This document shows positions 15,024 to 22,966 of a stretch of 35,734 nucleotides of DNA, piece after piece (within the stretch, counting starts at the first letter, position 1; each line of letters starts with the position of its first letter). The DNA comes from an uncultured Clostridium sp. (GTDB lineage: Bacteria > Bacillota > Clostridia > Clostridiales > Clostridiaceae): positions 1-35,734 of the forward strand of contig URKQ01000034.1 of NCBI GenBank assembly GCA_900548455.1. Reading direction: 5' to 3'. The notes beneath the pieces are model-generated. The model worked only from the letters and a program-made list of their open reading frames with translations. It searched no databases and was not told the origin of the DNA. The position numbers were made by a program, and so were the translations under genes.

Positions 15024-16541
15024 GTGGACTATGTTTTATCATTCGATGTAGGAACAAGTGCGTTAAAGGGGATTTTAGTAAATAAGAGAGGGGAAATCCG
15101 TAATAGTGCAATTGCGACTTATCAAGTAAGTTTTCCTAAAGATGGTTATGTTGAGGAAAATCCAGCAGATTGGTGGAATGGAGTTGTAAAAACTACTAAA
15201 GAGATAATGAAGGGATGTGATGTTAATCCTTCAGACGTGAAAGGAATAGTTTTTTCTACTCAAGCTTTAAATGTTATTCCAATAGGAAAAGATGGGACTA
15301 TACTTCAAGATGCTATTAGTTGGATGGATAGTCGTGCTGATGAAGAAGCTAAAGAAATTGTTGAAATGATTGGCGGTGCTGAGGTATGTGAATCTGTGAT
15401 TGGTACAGTTTTTACAGGAATGGATTCTCTACCTAAAGTGAGATGGCTTATGAAAAACAAACCAGAATTATTTGAAAAAATGGACTGTTTTCTAGATGCA
15501 AATGGGTATCTCACTTATAGAGCAACTGGTAGGAAAGTTTTTGATATAGCTAGTGCTTCATTTTTAGGATATGACAGAGAAAGTAGTTCAATAATAGGAG
15601 ATTTAATTGCAACTTCAGGGTTTGATCCTGAAAAGTTCCCTACAATAGTAAAATCCTATGAAGCTGTAGGAAACTTAACATATGAAGCAGCAGAAGAATT
15701 AGGACTTACAACTAACACAATTGTATTTGGGGGTACTGATGATATTCAAAGTACAGCCATAGGTGCAGGAATGGCTGGACATGAGGAAGCCCATGTTTAT
15801 CTTGGTACTTCAGGATGGGTTGCAGTAGGAACTAATAAAGTTGCTACATTATCTAACGGCGGAGGCTGTATTATGTCAGCTGACCCGAATATGCAACTAT
15901 GGGTTTACTCTACGGAAACATGTTGTGCAACTTTTAACTGGTTCATTAAAAACTTATTTGCATCAGAGTTAAAGGAAATGGGAGAAAAGAAGTTTTATGA
16001 CTATGTTGAAAAGGTAATAAATGAAATACCTGCTGGAAGTGAGAATTTAATATTTAATCCTTGGATAAGCGGAGAGAGAAGTCCTATTCAAGACGTTTAT
16101 GTAAGGGGAGCCATGTTAAATATAGGAATGGGTCATACAAAATCTCATATGCTTAAAGCAGCTATGGAGAGTATTGCATATAATCTTAAATGGTGTTACG
16201 AAAGTATGGAAAATGACTTGGGTAAAAAAATGGATGTAGTTAGAATTTTAGGTGGAGGCACAAAGAATAAAGCCTGGATGCAAATTTTTGCAGATGTGTT
16301 TAATAGAAGAATTGAGGTTATAAGAGATACTCAAAATGCAGGTGCAATTGGGGGAGCTTTTCTTGCAGCTTTAGGTCTTGGAATGTATAAATCCTTTGAT
16401 GAAGCTAAGGAATGGGCTTATGTAGAAAATATTTATGAACCAATTAGTGAAAATGCTATTGCTTATGAAAAACCGTATGAGAATTTTAAAAATTCTTATA
16501 ATCACTTAAAAGATTTTTATTTAAAAGTAAATAAAAGATAA
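15024..16541 (+). CDS. FGGY family carbohydrate kinase (xylulokinase-like)
   Basis: A 505-residue sugar kinase of the FGGY family. The N-terminal phosphate-binding motif is LSFDVGTSALKGILV (about 4-18), followed by the xylulokinase-like SWMDSRADEEAKE (about 96-108), a second-domain start near GGTDDIQSTAIGAGM, HVYLGTSGWVA, NPWISGERSP, and the C-terminal RILGGGTKNKAWMQIFADVF typical of the signature region. It phosphorylates a ketose or polyol with ATP; the sugar cannot be assigned, and calling it a xylulokinase would be over-reading. GTG start with AGGGGG 8 nt upstream. As first gene of the operon it probably makes the phosphorylated substrate that leads to the RuBisCO-like protein. Confidence 0.88.
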   Translation: MDYVLSFDVGTSALKGILVNKRGEIRNSAIATYQVSFPKDGYVEENPADWWNGVVKTTKEIMKGCDVNPSDVKGIVFSTQALNVIPIGKDGTILQDAISWMDSRADEEAKEIVEMIGGAEVCESVIGTVFTGMDSLPKVRWLMKNKPELFEKMDCFLDANGYLTYRATGRKVFDIASASFLGYDRESSSIIGDLIATSGFDPEKFPTIVKSYEAVGNLTYEAAEELGLTTNTIVFGGTDDIQSTAIGAGMAGHEEAHVYLGTSGWVAVGTNKVATLSNGGGCIMSADPNMQLWVYSTETCCATFNWFIKNLFASELKEMGEKKFYDYVEKVINEIPAGSENLIFNPWISGERSPIQDVYVRGAMLNIGMGHTKSHMLKAAMESIAYNLKWCYESMENDLGKKMDVVRILGGGTKNKAWMQIFADVFNRRIEVIRDTQNAGAIGGAFLAALGLGMYKSFDEAKEWAYVENIYEPISENAIAYEKPYENFKNSYNHLKDFYLKVNKR

Positions 16542-16561
16542 TTTTAAGGTAGGTGCTGTGT

Positions 16562-17800
16562 TTGAATCAAGAAGAATATAAGGTTTATGGATATCGCTGG
16601 GTTGTCCTTGCTATATATGGAATTGCTACCGCAGTAATTCAATTGATGTGGGCAACATTCTTTTCTATAACAACAGTATCGTGGAAGTATTACGGATTTC
16701 TAGATGCTGCAGCAGGAGAAAGGGCTATTGGATTATTTTCAATAGTATTTATGCTTGGAATGATTATATTATCAATTCCATCATTAGCTGCTTTTGAAAG
16801 ATTTGGATTCAAAAAATCCGTAGGGTTTGGAGTTGTACTTACAGGTATATGCGCACTTCTTAGAGGTTTTTTTGGAGATAGTTATAATATGGTGCTAATA
16901 ACAACAGTGGGATTTGCTATTGCCCAACCATTTATTCTAAATTCCCCAGGCTTAGTGGCAGGAAAATGGTTTCCTGAAGGAGAAAGAGCTACGGCTAATG
17001 GTGTTGGAGTTCTATGTAATTACCTAGGAATGTGTGTAGGTCTTTTATTAACACCAGTTTTATTAGAGGGTGGAATGAGTATTAAAGCTATGCTTATTGT
17101 ATATGGAATAATAGCAGCTATCGTGGCAGTTTTATTTGTAGTTTTTGTTAAGGAAAAACCTAAAACACCACCATGCCCTATGGAATTAGCTGAAAGATCC
17201 AATTTTAAAGAGGGAATGAAGGCTGCATTAAAGAAAAAGACTTTTATTTTATGTATTGTTATTTTCTTTTGTATGATGGGTGTATTTAATACATTTTTTA
17301 CGATGATTGAACCTATTTTAAGACAGATTTCAAAAGGTTCTATAGATGCTACAAAAGCAGGTGTTGTTGGAGTAATTATACTTGGGGTAGGTATTGTTGC
17401 AAGTTTTATTATTTCTATGATCTCTGATAAGGACAAACTTCACAGAAGAAGACCCTATATGATTATATGCAATATAATTGGGGCTTTTGGACTTGGCTTG
17501 CTGGTGTTTGTTAGTAATTTCAGCAGTATTGTTATTGCTGCAATTATCTATGGTTTCTTTATAGTTGGAACTGCTCCATTAGTTTTAACCTTTGCAGCAG
17601 AGTCAGTATATCCGACATCAGAGGGAACTTCTGAAGGATTGTTGATGTTTGCAGGAAATGTGGCAGGAGTGCTATTTTTGAGTGGTGCTGCACTATTTAA
17701 TGGAAATCACAAATTATTAATGATTGCTTTAACAGTTATTTCAATTATATCTGTAATTCTAATGTGTATTGCTAAAGAAATAAAATTAGAAAATAAATAA
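16562..17800 (+). CDS. MFS transporter (FLVCR-like group)
   Basis: A 412-residue major facilitator protein with about 12 helices. The N-terminus YKVYGYRWVVLAIYGIATAV and the AGKWFPEGERATANGVG loop (about 138-152) resemble the FLVCR-like branch; the central loop lies near VKEKPKTPPCPMELAERSNF. I prefer the TTG at 16562 because AAGGTAGGTG ends 7 nt before it; the upstream GTG at 16553 overlaps that ribosome site. It begins about 20 nt after the kinase stop, so it is probably the importer of the pathway substrate. The family covers haem, choline and other solutes, so homology alone does not name the cargo. Confidence 0.85.
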   Translation: MNQEEYKVYGYRWVVLAIYGIATAVIQLMWATFFSITTVSWKYYGFLDAAAGERAIGLFSIVFMLGMIILSIPSLAAFERFGFKKSVGFGVVLTGICALLRGFFGDSYNMVLITTVGFAIAQPFILNSPGLVAGKWFPEGERATANGVGVLCNYLGMCVGLLLTPVLLEGGMSIKAMLIVYGIIAAIVAVLFVVFVKEKPKTPPCPMELAERSNFKEGMKAALKKKTFILCIVIFFCMMGVFNTFFTMIEPILRQISKGSIDATKAGVVGVIILGVGIVASFIISMISDKDKLHRRRPYMIICNIIGAFGLGLLVFVSNFSSIVIAAIIYGFFIVGTAPLVLTFAAESVYPTSEGTSEGLLMFAGNVAGVLFLSGAALFNGNHKLLMIALTVISIISVILMCIAKEIKLENK

Positions 17801-17825
17801 GTAAGGATAAAGGAGGAATGAGAAA

Positions 17826-19268
17826 ATGAGTTGTGATTATTCAATATCAAGGTGGCCAGATGAAAAAGAAGTATATGAGAAGATGACTAATTTGGTTAAT
17901 GACAAGATTTATAGAATAAGACCGGAAGCTATGAAAGAGTATTTGAACTATTTTGAGTCAAAATGTACTAAATCAAAGAGTATGATTGAAGAAGCAAAAC
18001 AGTATATTCCAGGAGGAGTACAACATAATTTAGCTTTCAATTATCCATTTCCATTAGTAATAACTAAGGCAGAGGGACCTTATTTATATGATATTGATGG
18101 TAACCGTTATGTTGATTACCTTCAAGCTGGAGGACCAACACTTTTAGGTAGCAATTATAAACCAGTTCAAGAAAAGGTTATAGAAGTTATAAAGGAATCA
18201 AGTCCATGTACAGGGTTATTTCATGAATATGAGATGAAACTTGCTAAAATAATTAATGAAAATATGCCTTGGGTTGAGATGTATAGAAGTCTAGCGAGTG
18301 GTACTGAGGCAGATATGGTAGCAGTTAGAATAGCTAGAACATTTACAGGAAAGAAAAAAATTATTAAGGTTGGAGCTGCATATCATGGTTGGAGTGACCA
18401 ACTTGTGTATAGTCTTCATATTCCAGGAACTAGAACTTTTGAGGCTCATGGAATACCAAAAGAATCCACTGCTAATACTCAAGAAATTTGGCCAAACGAT
18501 ACAGAAGCTCTTCGTGAATTACTCGAAGCAAATGTGAAAGATGGAGGAACTGCTGCAGTTATTGTAGAACCATTGGGACCAGAAAGCGGAACTTATCCTG
18601 TTGCTAGAGAATTTAATGCTAGAGTAAGAGAACTATGCGATGAATTTGGAGCACTTCTCATTTTCGATGAAGTTGTAACTGCTTTCCGTGTAGGTCCTGG
18701 CGGTGCTCAAGGTTATTTCAATGTAAAACCTGACCTAACTGTATTTGGTAAAATAGTAGCTGGTGGATATCCAATGGCAGGTGGAGTTGGAGGTAGAGCA
18801 GATATTATGTCTTGCATAGCTGCTGGTGTAAATCCTGGTAAACCAAAAGCTTATGTTGGAGGAACACTAAGTGCAAACCCTCTTAGTTGTGCTGCAGGAT
18901 ATTTTGCAATTAAAGAAATAATTGAAAAGAATGCTGCTAAAAAAGCAGGTGAGAATGGAGATAAGCTTTGTGATGGACTAAAGAAGTTAATAGATAAGTA
19001 TGACCTTCCATTTGCAGTTTGGAATACAGGATCTATTGTTCACTTCGAAGTAGTTGGAGTAATGTATTTATCAGCAAAAGATCCAGATGTAGTTAAAAAG
19101 ATAGGAATGCGTAAACATGCTGTTGAAGAATTTGGAGCAGCGCTTACATCAAAAGGAGTAATTACTTTAGCTGGAAGTAGAATGTACACTAGTATGGCTG
19201 ATAACGATGACACTATTAGGGAAACTTTAAGTGCTTTTGAAGATATATTTAAAAATATTGAAAAATAG
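17826..19268 (+). CDS. Class III aminotransferase (glutamate-1-semialdehyde aminomutase-like)
   Basis: A 480-residue PLP enzyme. An N-terminal extension of about 45 residues precedes the usual fold: YIPGGVQHN (60-68), GPYLYDIDGNRYVDYL (84-99), the phosphate-binding SGTEADMVAVRIAR (158-171), YHGW (186-189), IFDEVVTAFRVGPGGAQ (279-295, Asp281 contacting the PLP nitrogen) and the Schiff-base Lys309 in FGKIVAGGYP. The closest familiar family is HemL, but HemL is about 430 residues and would be expected with other haem genes; here it sits between a sugar transporter and a RuBisCO-like gene. It may aminate or deaminate a keto-sugar or aldehyde intermediate. AAAGGAGGA precedes the ATG. Confidence 0.85.
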   Translation: MSCDYSISRWPDEKEVYEKMTNLVNDKIYRIRPEAMKEYLNYFESKCTKSKSMIEEAKQYIPGGVQHNLAFNYPFPLVITKAEGPYLYDIDGNRYVDYLQAGGPTLLGSNYKPVQEKVIEVIKESSPCTGLFHEYEMKLAKIINENMPWVEMYRSLASGTEADMVAVRIARTFTGKKKIIKVGAAYHGWSDQLVYSLHIPGTRTFEAHGIPKESTANTQEIWPNDTEALRELLEANVKDGGTAAVIVEPLGPESGTYPVAREFNARVRELCDEFGALLIFDEVVTAFRVGPGGAQGYFNVKPDLTVFGKIVAGGYPMAGGVGGRADIMSCIAAGVNPGKPKAYVGGTLSANPLSCAAGYFAIKEIIEKNAAKKAGENGDKLCDGLKKLIDKYDLPFAVWNTGSIVHFEVVGVMYLSAKDPDVVKKIGMRKHAVEEFGAALTSKGVITLAGSRMYTSMADNDDTIRETLSAFEDIFKNIEK

Positions 19269-19279
19269 GAGGAGTTAAA

Positions 19280-20596
19280 ATGATAACTAAATTAGATGAA
19301 ACAAATATGATGCATGCTTTTCCAGAAGTAGCTTTTTCAGAGGATTATATTATAGCTACTTATCAAGCAAAGGTTAAAACTAGTAATATTGAAAAACTAG
19401 CTTTAGCAATTGCGGATGAACAAACTACAGGTACTTGGATTAAAGTCGGTAGAGAAACTTCAGATAAGAAGAAAAAATTTGGTGCAAAAGTTGTTGCAAT
19501 TTACGAAGTTCCAGATATATGCAGTGATTATTTATCAAACGAACCTCCAGTATATATAATTCAAATCGCTTATCCAATAACTAACTTTGGTACAAGTATG
19601 CCAATGCTTTTATCAACCTTATTTGGAAATATATCTGCTTCAGGAATGATTAAATTTATTGACTGTGCATTTCCTAAGAAATATATTGAACAATTTCAAG
19701 GACCTAAATTTGGTGTTCAAGGACTTCGTGATGTGTTAGGTGTACCAGATAGACCACTTTTGAATGCAATGATTAAACCAAATATTGGATGGACTCCAGA
19801 TGAAGGGGCTCAATTATTTTATGAGGCTACAAAGGGTGGAGTAGACATTATCAAAGATGATGAGCTTATGCCAGCGAATGAGTCACATTGTCCATTAGAA
19901 GAGAGAGTTAAAAAGTTTATGGCCATGGAAAAAAGAGTTTATGAAGAAACAGGAGAACGTAGCTTATATGCAGTAAATATTACTGATGATATAGATAAAG
20001 TTAAAGATAATGCTTATAAGGCTCTTGAATGTGGTGCAAACTGTTTGATGATAAACACTTATACTTCAGGTTTTGGAACAATGAAAATGTTAGCTGATGA
20101 TCCAAATATAAATGTTCCAATTTTAGCCCATATTGACTTTGCAGGAGCTTATTGTGGTTCTACTTATACAGGGTTAGCAGCTCCACTAGCAATTGGAAAA
20201 CTTGCACGTTTAGCTGGAGGAGATTTCCAAATTAATGGGCATCCATGGGGGAAATTCCCAGTAGCATATAAACTGTTCTATAGAAGCTTTAAATTCTTTA
20301 CTCAACCATGGTGGAATATTAAGCCTATGATGTATGCTTGCTCAGGTGGAACAACACAACTTGTTGTTAAAAATTGTGTAGATGTATTGGGAACAGATAT
20401 AATACTTGCAGCAGGTGGAGCAGTACATGGACACCCATATGGAAGTGAAGCTGGTGCAAGATCCATGAGACAAGCAATTGATGCAGCTGTTAAGGGAATA
20501 GATTTAATAGAATATGCTAAAGACCACGAAGAGTTGGCAGCAATGGTAAAACATTTAGGCGTAGATTTAAAGAAGAATTTTGATTTAATGAATTAA
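19280..20596 (+). CDS. RuBisCO-like protein (form IV type), unknown substrate
   Basis: A 438-residue member of the RuBisCO large-subunit family. Compared with spinach RuBisCO (numbers in brackets), it keeps Glu47 (60), Thr52-Trp53 (65-66), Asn117 (123), Lys166 (175), the KDDE of the metal site at 192-195 (201-204), His284 (294), a loop-6-type Lys325 (334), Ser355-Gly-Gly (379-381) and Gly379-Gly380 (403-404). It differs at Asn168 for Lys177, Ile285 for Arg295 and probably Asn319 for His327. Loss of the Arg295 phosphate ligand argues against CO2 fixation on ribulose bisphosphate, and no phosphoribulokinase is present. RuBisCO-like proteins perform enolisation, isomerisation or decarboxylation on related phosphates. 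Strong AGGAGG site; 11 nt after the aminotransferase. Confidence 0.9.
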   Translation: MITKLDETNMMHAFPEVAFSEDYIIATYQAKVKTSNIEKLALAIADEQTTGTWIKVGRETSDKKKKFGAKVVAIYEVPDICSDYLSNEPPVYIIQIAYPITNFGTSMPMLLSTLFGNISASGMIKFIDCAFPKKYIEQFQGPKFGVQGLRDVLGVPDRPLLNAMIKPNIGWTPDEGAQLFYEATKGGVDIIKDDELMPANESHCPLEERVKKFMAMEKRVYEETGERSLYAVNITDDIDKVKDNAYKALECGANCLMINTYTSGFGTMKMLADDPNINVPILAHIDFAGAYCGSTYTGLAAPLAIGKLARLAGGDFQINGHPWGKFPVAYKLFYRSFKFFTQPWWNIKPMMYACSGGTTQLVVKNCVDVLGTDIILAAGGAVHGHPYGSEAGARSMRQAIDAAVKGIDLIEYAKDHEELAAMVKHLGVDLKKNFDLMN

Positions 20597-20602
20597 TATT
20601 TT

Positions 20603-20641
20603 AGGCTTCTGTAGAATATTATTAATATTTTATAGGGGCCT
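20603..20641 (+). other. Long hairpin between RuBisCO-like and phosphatase genes
   Basis: The 18-nt arms 20603-20620 and 20624-20641 can pair along their full length (with four or so G-U pairs) around a 3-nt loop. Only a short T run follows, so it may be a partial terminator or an mRNA 3'-end protecting element that lowers expression of the downstream genes. Confidence 0.6.
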
Positions 20642-20674
20642 TTCATAAAATTAATTTTAAGAAGGTGAAATGAT

Positions 20675-21313
20675 TTGTATGATAAAATAATATTTATTGA
20701 CTTTGATGGCACAATTACTTCTGAAGATACTTTAGTTGGTGCGTTAAGGTTATTTGCATCAAAGGATGAAATAGAAGAAAAGAACAAAGCTATATTTAAA
20801 AAAGAAGTTACATTGAGTCAAGTTCTACGAGAGGCTTTTGAAAGAACATTATCATCTAATAAAAAACAAATTCTAGATTATTTAAAAACAGTAGAAATTA
20901 GAGATGGATTTGAGAAATTTTTAGATTACGCTAACTTTAAGAGCATTCCAGTAGTGGTTATTTCTGGAGGATTAGATATTATGGTAGATTATAAGATAGG
21001 TAAATATAAAGATAAAATTAAGGATATTTATTCTGTTAAATTAGATACTACCAGTGAATATATGAAGTTAAAATCAGACTACGACGATGGAGATGAACTT
21101 CTAAAAAAGACAGATATAATGAAAAAATATAGTTATAATAAAGCAATTTGTATTGGTGATAGTCACACAGATGTAAAGATGTCTCTTGCATCAGATATTG
21201 TTTTTGCACGAGATTTATTGGTGGATTATATGGTAAAATTAGGGAAGGAATTTTATTTATGGAATGATTTTTATGATATAATCACTGTTTTAAATGAAGA
21301 TTTAGCAGATTAG
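20675..21313 (+). CDS. HAD family phosphatase, MtnX-like
   Basis: A 212-residue HAD-IB phosphatase. Motif I is FIDFDGTIT (nucleophile Asp9, acid/base Asp11), motif II is VVVISGGLD (Ser97), and motif IV is IGDSHTDVKMS (161-170). The overall pattern, including VFARDLL and the C-terminal YLWNDFYDI, is strikingly like Bacillus MtnX (2-hydroxy-3-keto-5-methylthiopentenyl-1-phosphate phosphatase), though it lacks the cysteine-rich insert I recall in that protein. TTG start with GAAGGTG 7 nt upstream. In methionine salvage MtnX follows the RuBisCO-like enolase MtnW, and here too it follows a RuBisCO-like gene, which suggests an analogous enol-phosphate substrate. Confidence 0.82.
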   Translation: MYDKIIFIDFDGTITSEDTLVGALRLFASKDEIEEKNKAIFKKEVTLSQVLREAFERTLSSNKKQILDYLKTVEIRDGFEKFLDYANFKSIPVVVISGGLDIMVDYKIGKYKDKIKDIYSVKLDTTSEYMKLKSDYDDGDELLKKTDIMKKYSYNKAICIGDSHTDVKMSLASDIVFARDLLVDYMVKLGKEFYLWNDFYDIITVLNEDLAD

Positions 21314-21330
21314 TTAAGGGAGGACGTAAA

Positions 21331-21972
21331 TTGAATAGATTGGAGGATTCTAGAAGGGAACGAAAGAAAAGAGAAAGCAGAGCGAAAATATTAAAGGCAG
21401 CAAGAAAATATTTTAATGAGAAGGGTTTTGAAGATACTTCAATTGATGATATATCAAGAGAAGCAGATATATCGAAAGGAACCTTTTTTAATTATTTTCC
21501 ATCAAAAGAAAGTTTAATTGAGGCTATTGGAGAAGAGGAAGCAATGGATCTACAGTATTTTGTGGATGTAGATTTAGCTCATATTAAAAGCCCCTCAGAA
21601 AAGATATATAAAGTTATGAAATTTTTTATAGTGGACACCATATCTTTTGAAGGTTTAATAGGTAGAATAATACTTTATACAACATGCAATAAGGGAGTAA
21701 AATATTGTGCTTCAGACGATATGAGAAAGACAATTGAACAATTAGTAATAAAAGCTCAAGAAGTAAATGAAATTAAAAAGGATTTTAATTCCTTTGATGT
21801 TTCTATGGCCATTATGGGATTATATTATTCTTTAATATTGCATGGGTCGTCTGACTCAGAAAAAAAGATTGCTATATCAAAAGAACATTTTGATAAACTC
21901 TTTAATATGCTTTATAACGGCATTGCAACTTCACAAAGTTTACTTAAGTCCAAAGAAAACTTAAATAATTAA
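21331..21972 (+). CDS. TetR family regulator of the RuBisCO-like operon
   Basis: A 213-residue protein with a charged N-terminal arm and a TetR helix-turn-helix (about 17-63: RAKILKAARKYFNEKGFEDT, then ISREADISKGTFFNYFPSKE). The C-terminal ~150 residues are helical and unassigned ligand-binding sequence. TTG start with AAGGGAGG 8 nt upstream; 17 nt after the phosphatase gene, so it is the last gene of the operon. It is probably the operon's own regulator, acting at the inverted repeat upstream of the kinase gene; this is inference from position. Confidence 0.85.
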   Translation: MNRLEDSRRERKKRESRAKILKAARKYFNEKGFEDTSIDDISREADISKGTFFNYFPSKESLIEAIGEEEAMDLQYFVDVDLAHIKSPSEKIYKVMKFFIVDTISFEGLIGRIILYTTCNKGVKYCASDDMRKTIEQLVIKAQEVNEIKKDFNSFDVSMAIMGLYYSLILHGSSDSEKKIAISKEHFDKLFNMLYNGIATSQSLLKSKENLNN

Positions 21973-21997
21973 ATATTAATTTGAAAATAAAGCATAA

Positions 21998-22030
21998 AAA
22001 TAAGCCCTACATTCATTGCAGGACTTATTT
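21998..22030. terminator. Bidirectional terminator between TetR and GntR genes
   Basis: AAATAAG (21998-22004) and CTTATTT (22024-22030) with inner CCT/AGG and TGCA-type pairs; A and T runs flank it on both sides. The two neighbouring genes converge. Confidence 0.75.
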
Positions 22031-22036
22031 TTATGT

Positions 22037-22738
22037 TTAGAAATAAAATTGATTCAACTCATCAATCCTTGATGTAAGAAATTCATACATAATTTTGTGA
22101 GCTGCTTCAGAATCATGATTTTCTATTACATCGATAAGGTTTTTAATATAATCATGTGATTCACAACCAAAGTGTGTAAACATAATTTCATTAAAGGTAA
22201 TACATACCTTTTTAAAGGCATTACATACTAGAGGATATATATTGTTGCCAGTTGAACAATATATAGCATGTAAAAAGTCAAATTTAAGTTTCACAATATC
22301 ATCCATTTCTGAAGTTGATTTTATTTTAACATAGATATCCTTCATTATTTTTAAATCTTCCTCAGTACGGTTTTTAGCAGATAAAGATGCACATTCACAG
22401 TCAAGGTGAATTCTATAAGCTGTTAAAGAATCTACAGTCTTTTTGTCAAATCTTCCACCGTTAAAATTAATAATGGATAATAATGTATTTAGTTGACCGT
22501 TTCTAGTATAATCCCCAACGAAGACACCTTTTCTAGGAACAATCTTTACAAATCCATTTTGAGCTAATTCTGAAAGACCAGAGTTTATAATTGTTCTACT
22601 GACTTTCATCTTCTGCTCCATTTCACGTTCTGTAGGTAATTTATCTCCAACTTTCCATTCACCAGATAATATTTTTCTCTCTATTTCTTTTATAAATAAT
22701 TCTTTTCTTGTAGGTTGAACTATTTCTTTTAAAGTCAT
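22037..22738 (-). CDS. GntR/FadR family regulator of the nickel cluster
   Basis: A 233-residue regulator. The winged helix-turn-helix occupies about 5-75 (ILSGEWKVGDKLPTEREMEQ, then KVSRTIINSGLSELAQNGFV, PRKGVFVGDY). The C-terminal domain (about 90-230) is all-helical and FCD-like, with Asp/His positions (FDFLHAIYCSTGN, CESHDYIKNLIDVIENHDSEAAH) that in FadR-type proteins bind a metal and a carboxylate ligand. I chose ATG 22738; the upstream GTG at 22747 lies against the AAGGA box. It is divergent from hypB, and a FadR-type TGGTCTGACCA site overlaps its own leader, implying autoregulation and control of the nickel genes. Confidence 0.85.
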   Translation of the reverse strand: MTLKEIVQPTRKELFIKEIERKILSGEWKVGDKLPTEREMEQKMKVSRTIINSGLSELAQNGFVKIVPRKGVFVGDYTRNGQLNTLLSIINFNGGRFDKKTVDSLTAYRIHLDCECASLSAKNRTEEDLKIMKDIYVKIKSTSEMDDIVKLKFDFLHAIYCSTGNNIYPLVCNAFKKVCITFNEIMFTHFGCESHDYIKNLIDVIENHDSEAAHKIMYEFLTSRIDELNQFYF

Positions 22739-22757
22739 AATATACACATCCTTCTTT

Positions 22758-22768
22758 TGGTCTGACCA
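22758..22768. promoter_or_regulatory. GntR operator 1 (regulator side)
   Basis: TGGTCTGACCA, a perfect palindrome around one centre base, fits the FadR-subfamily consensus TGGTNNNACCA. It lies about 8-18 nt past the predicted transcription start of the GntR gene. Confidence 0.75.
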
Positions 22769-22782
22769 TATACCTCAAATTA

Positions 22783-22811
22783 ATTTTAGGTAAATATACA
22801 TTAAAAGTCAA
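22783..22811 (-). promoter_or_regulatory. Promoter of the GntR regulator gene
   Basis: On the minus strand: TTGACT (22811-22806), a 17-bp spacer and TAAAAT (22788-22783). Confidence 0.7.
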
Positions 22812-22871
22812 TTGGTAAAATGGTCATATATATTGATTTTGTAATATTTTTATAATATTTAACAGAAAATA

Positions 22872-22900
22872 TTGATTTTTCATATTAGAAATGTTAAAAT
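22872..22900 (+). promoter_or_regulatory. Promoter of the hypB-led nickel cluster
   Basis: TTGATT (22872-22877), a 17-bp spacer and TAAAAT (22895-22900). The predicted start is near 22907. Confidence 0.65.
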
Positions 22901-22913
22901 TTAAACAAAGCTT

Positions 22914-22924
22914 TGGTATGACCA
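22914..22924. promoter_or_regulatory. GntR operator 2 (hypB side)
   Basis: TGGTATGACCA differs from operator 1 at one position and fits the same FadR-type consensus. It also lies about 8-18 nt past the predicted start, so bound repressor would block hypB transcription. A half site, TGGTCATAT, lies at 22821-22829 between the two promoters. Confidence 0.75.
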
Positions 22925-22966
22925 CAAATTTAAATTAAAACAAAGTTAATATAGGGGGAATATAAT

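Noticed and set aside
15024..16541. Assignment of the kinase as xylulokinase (xylB).
   Set aside because: FGGY specificity cannot be read from these motifs, and no xylose isomerase is present.
19280..20596. A true carbon-fixing RuBisCO.
   Set aside because: The Arg295, Lys177 and probably His327 equivalents are changed, and no phosphoribulokinase or AMP-pathway gene is nearby.
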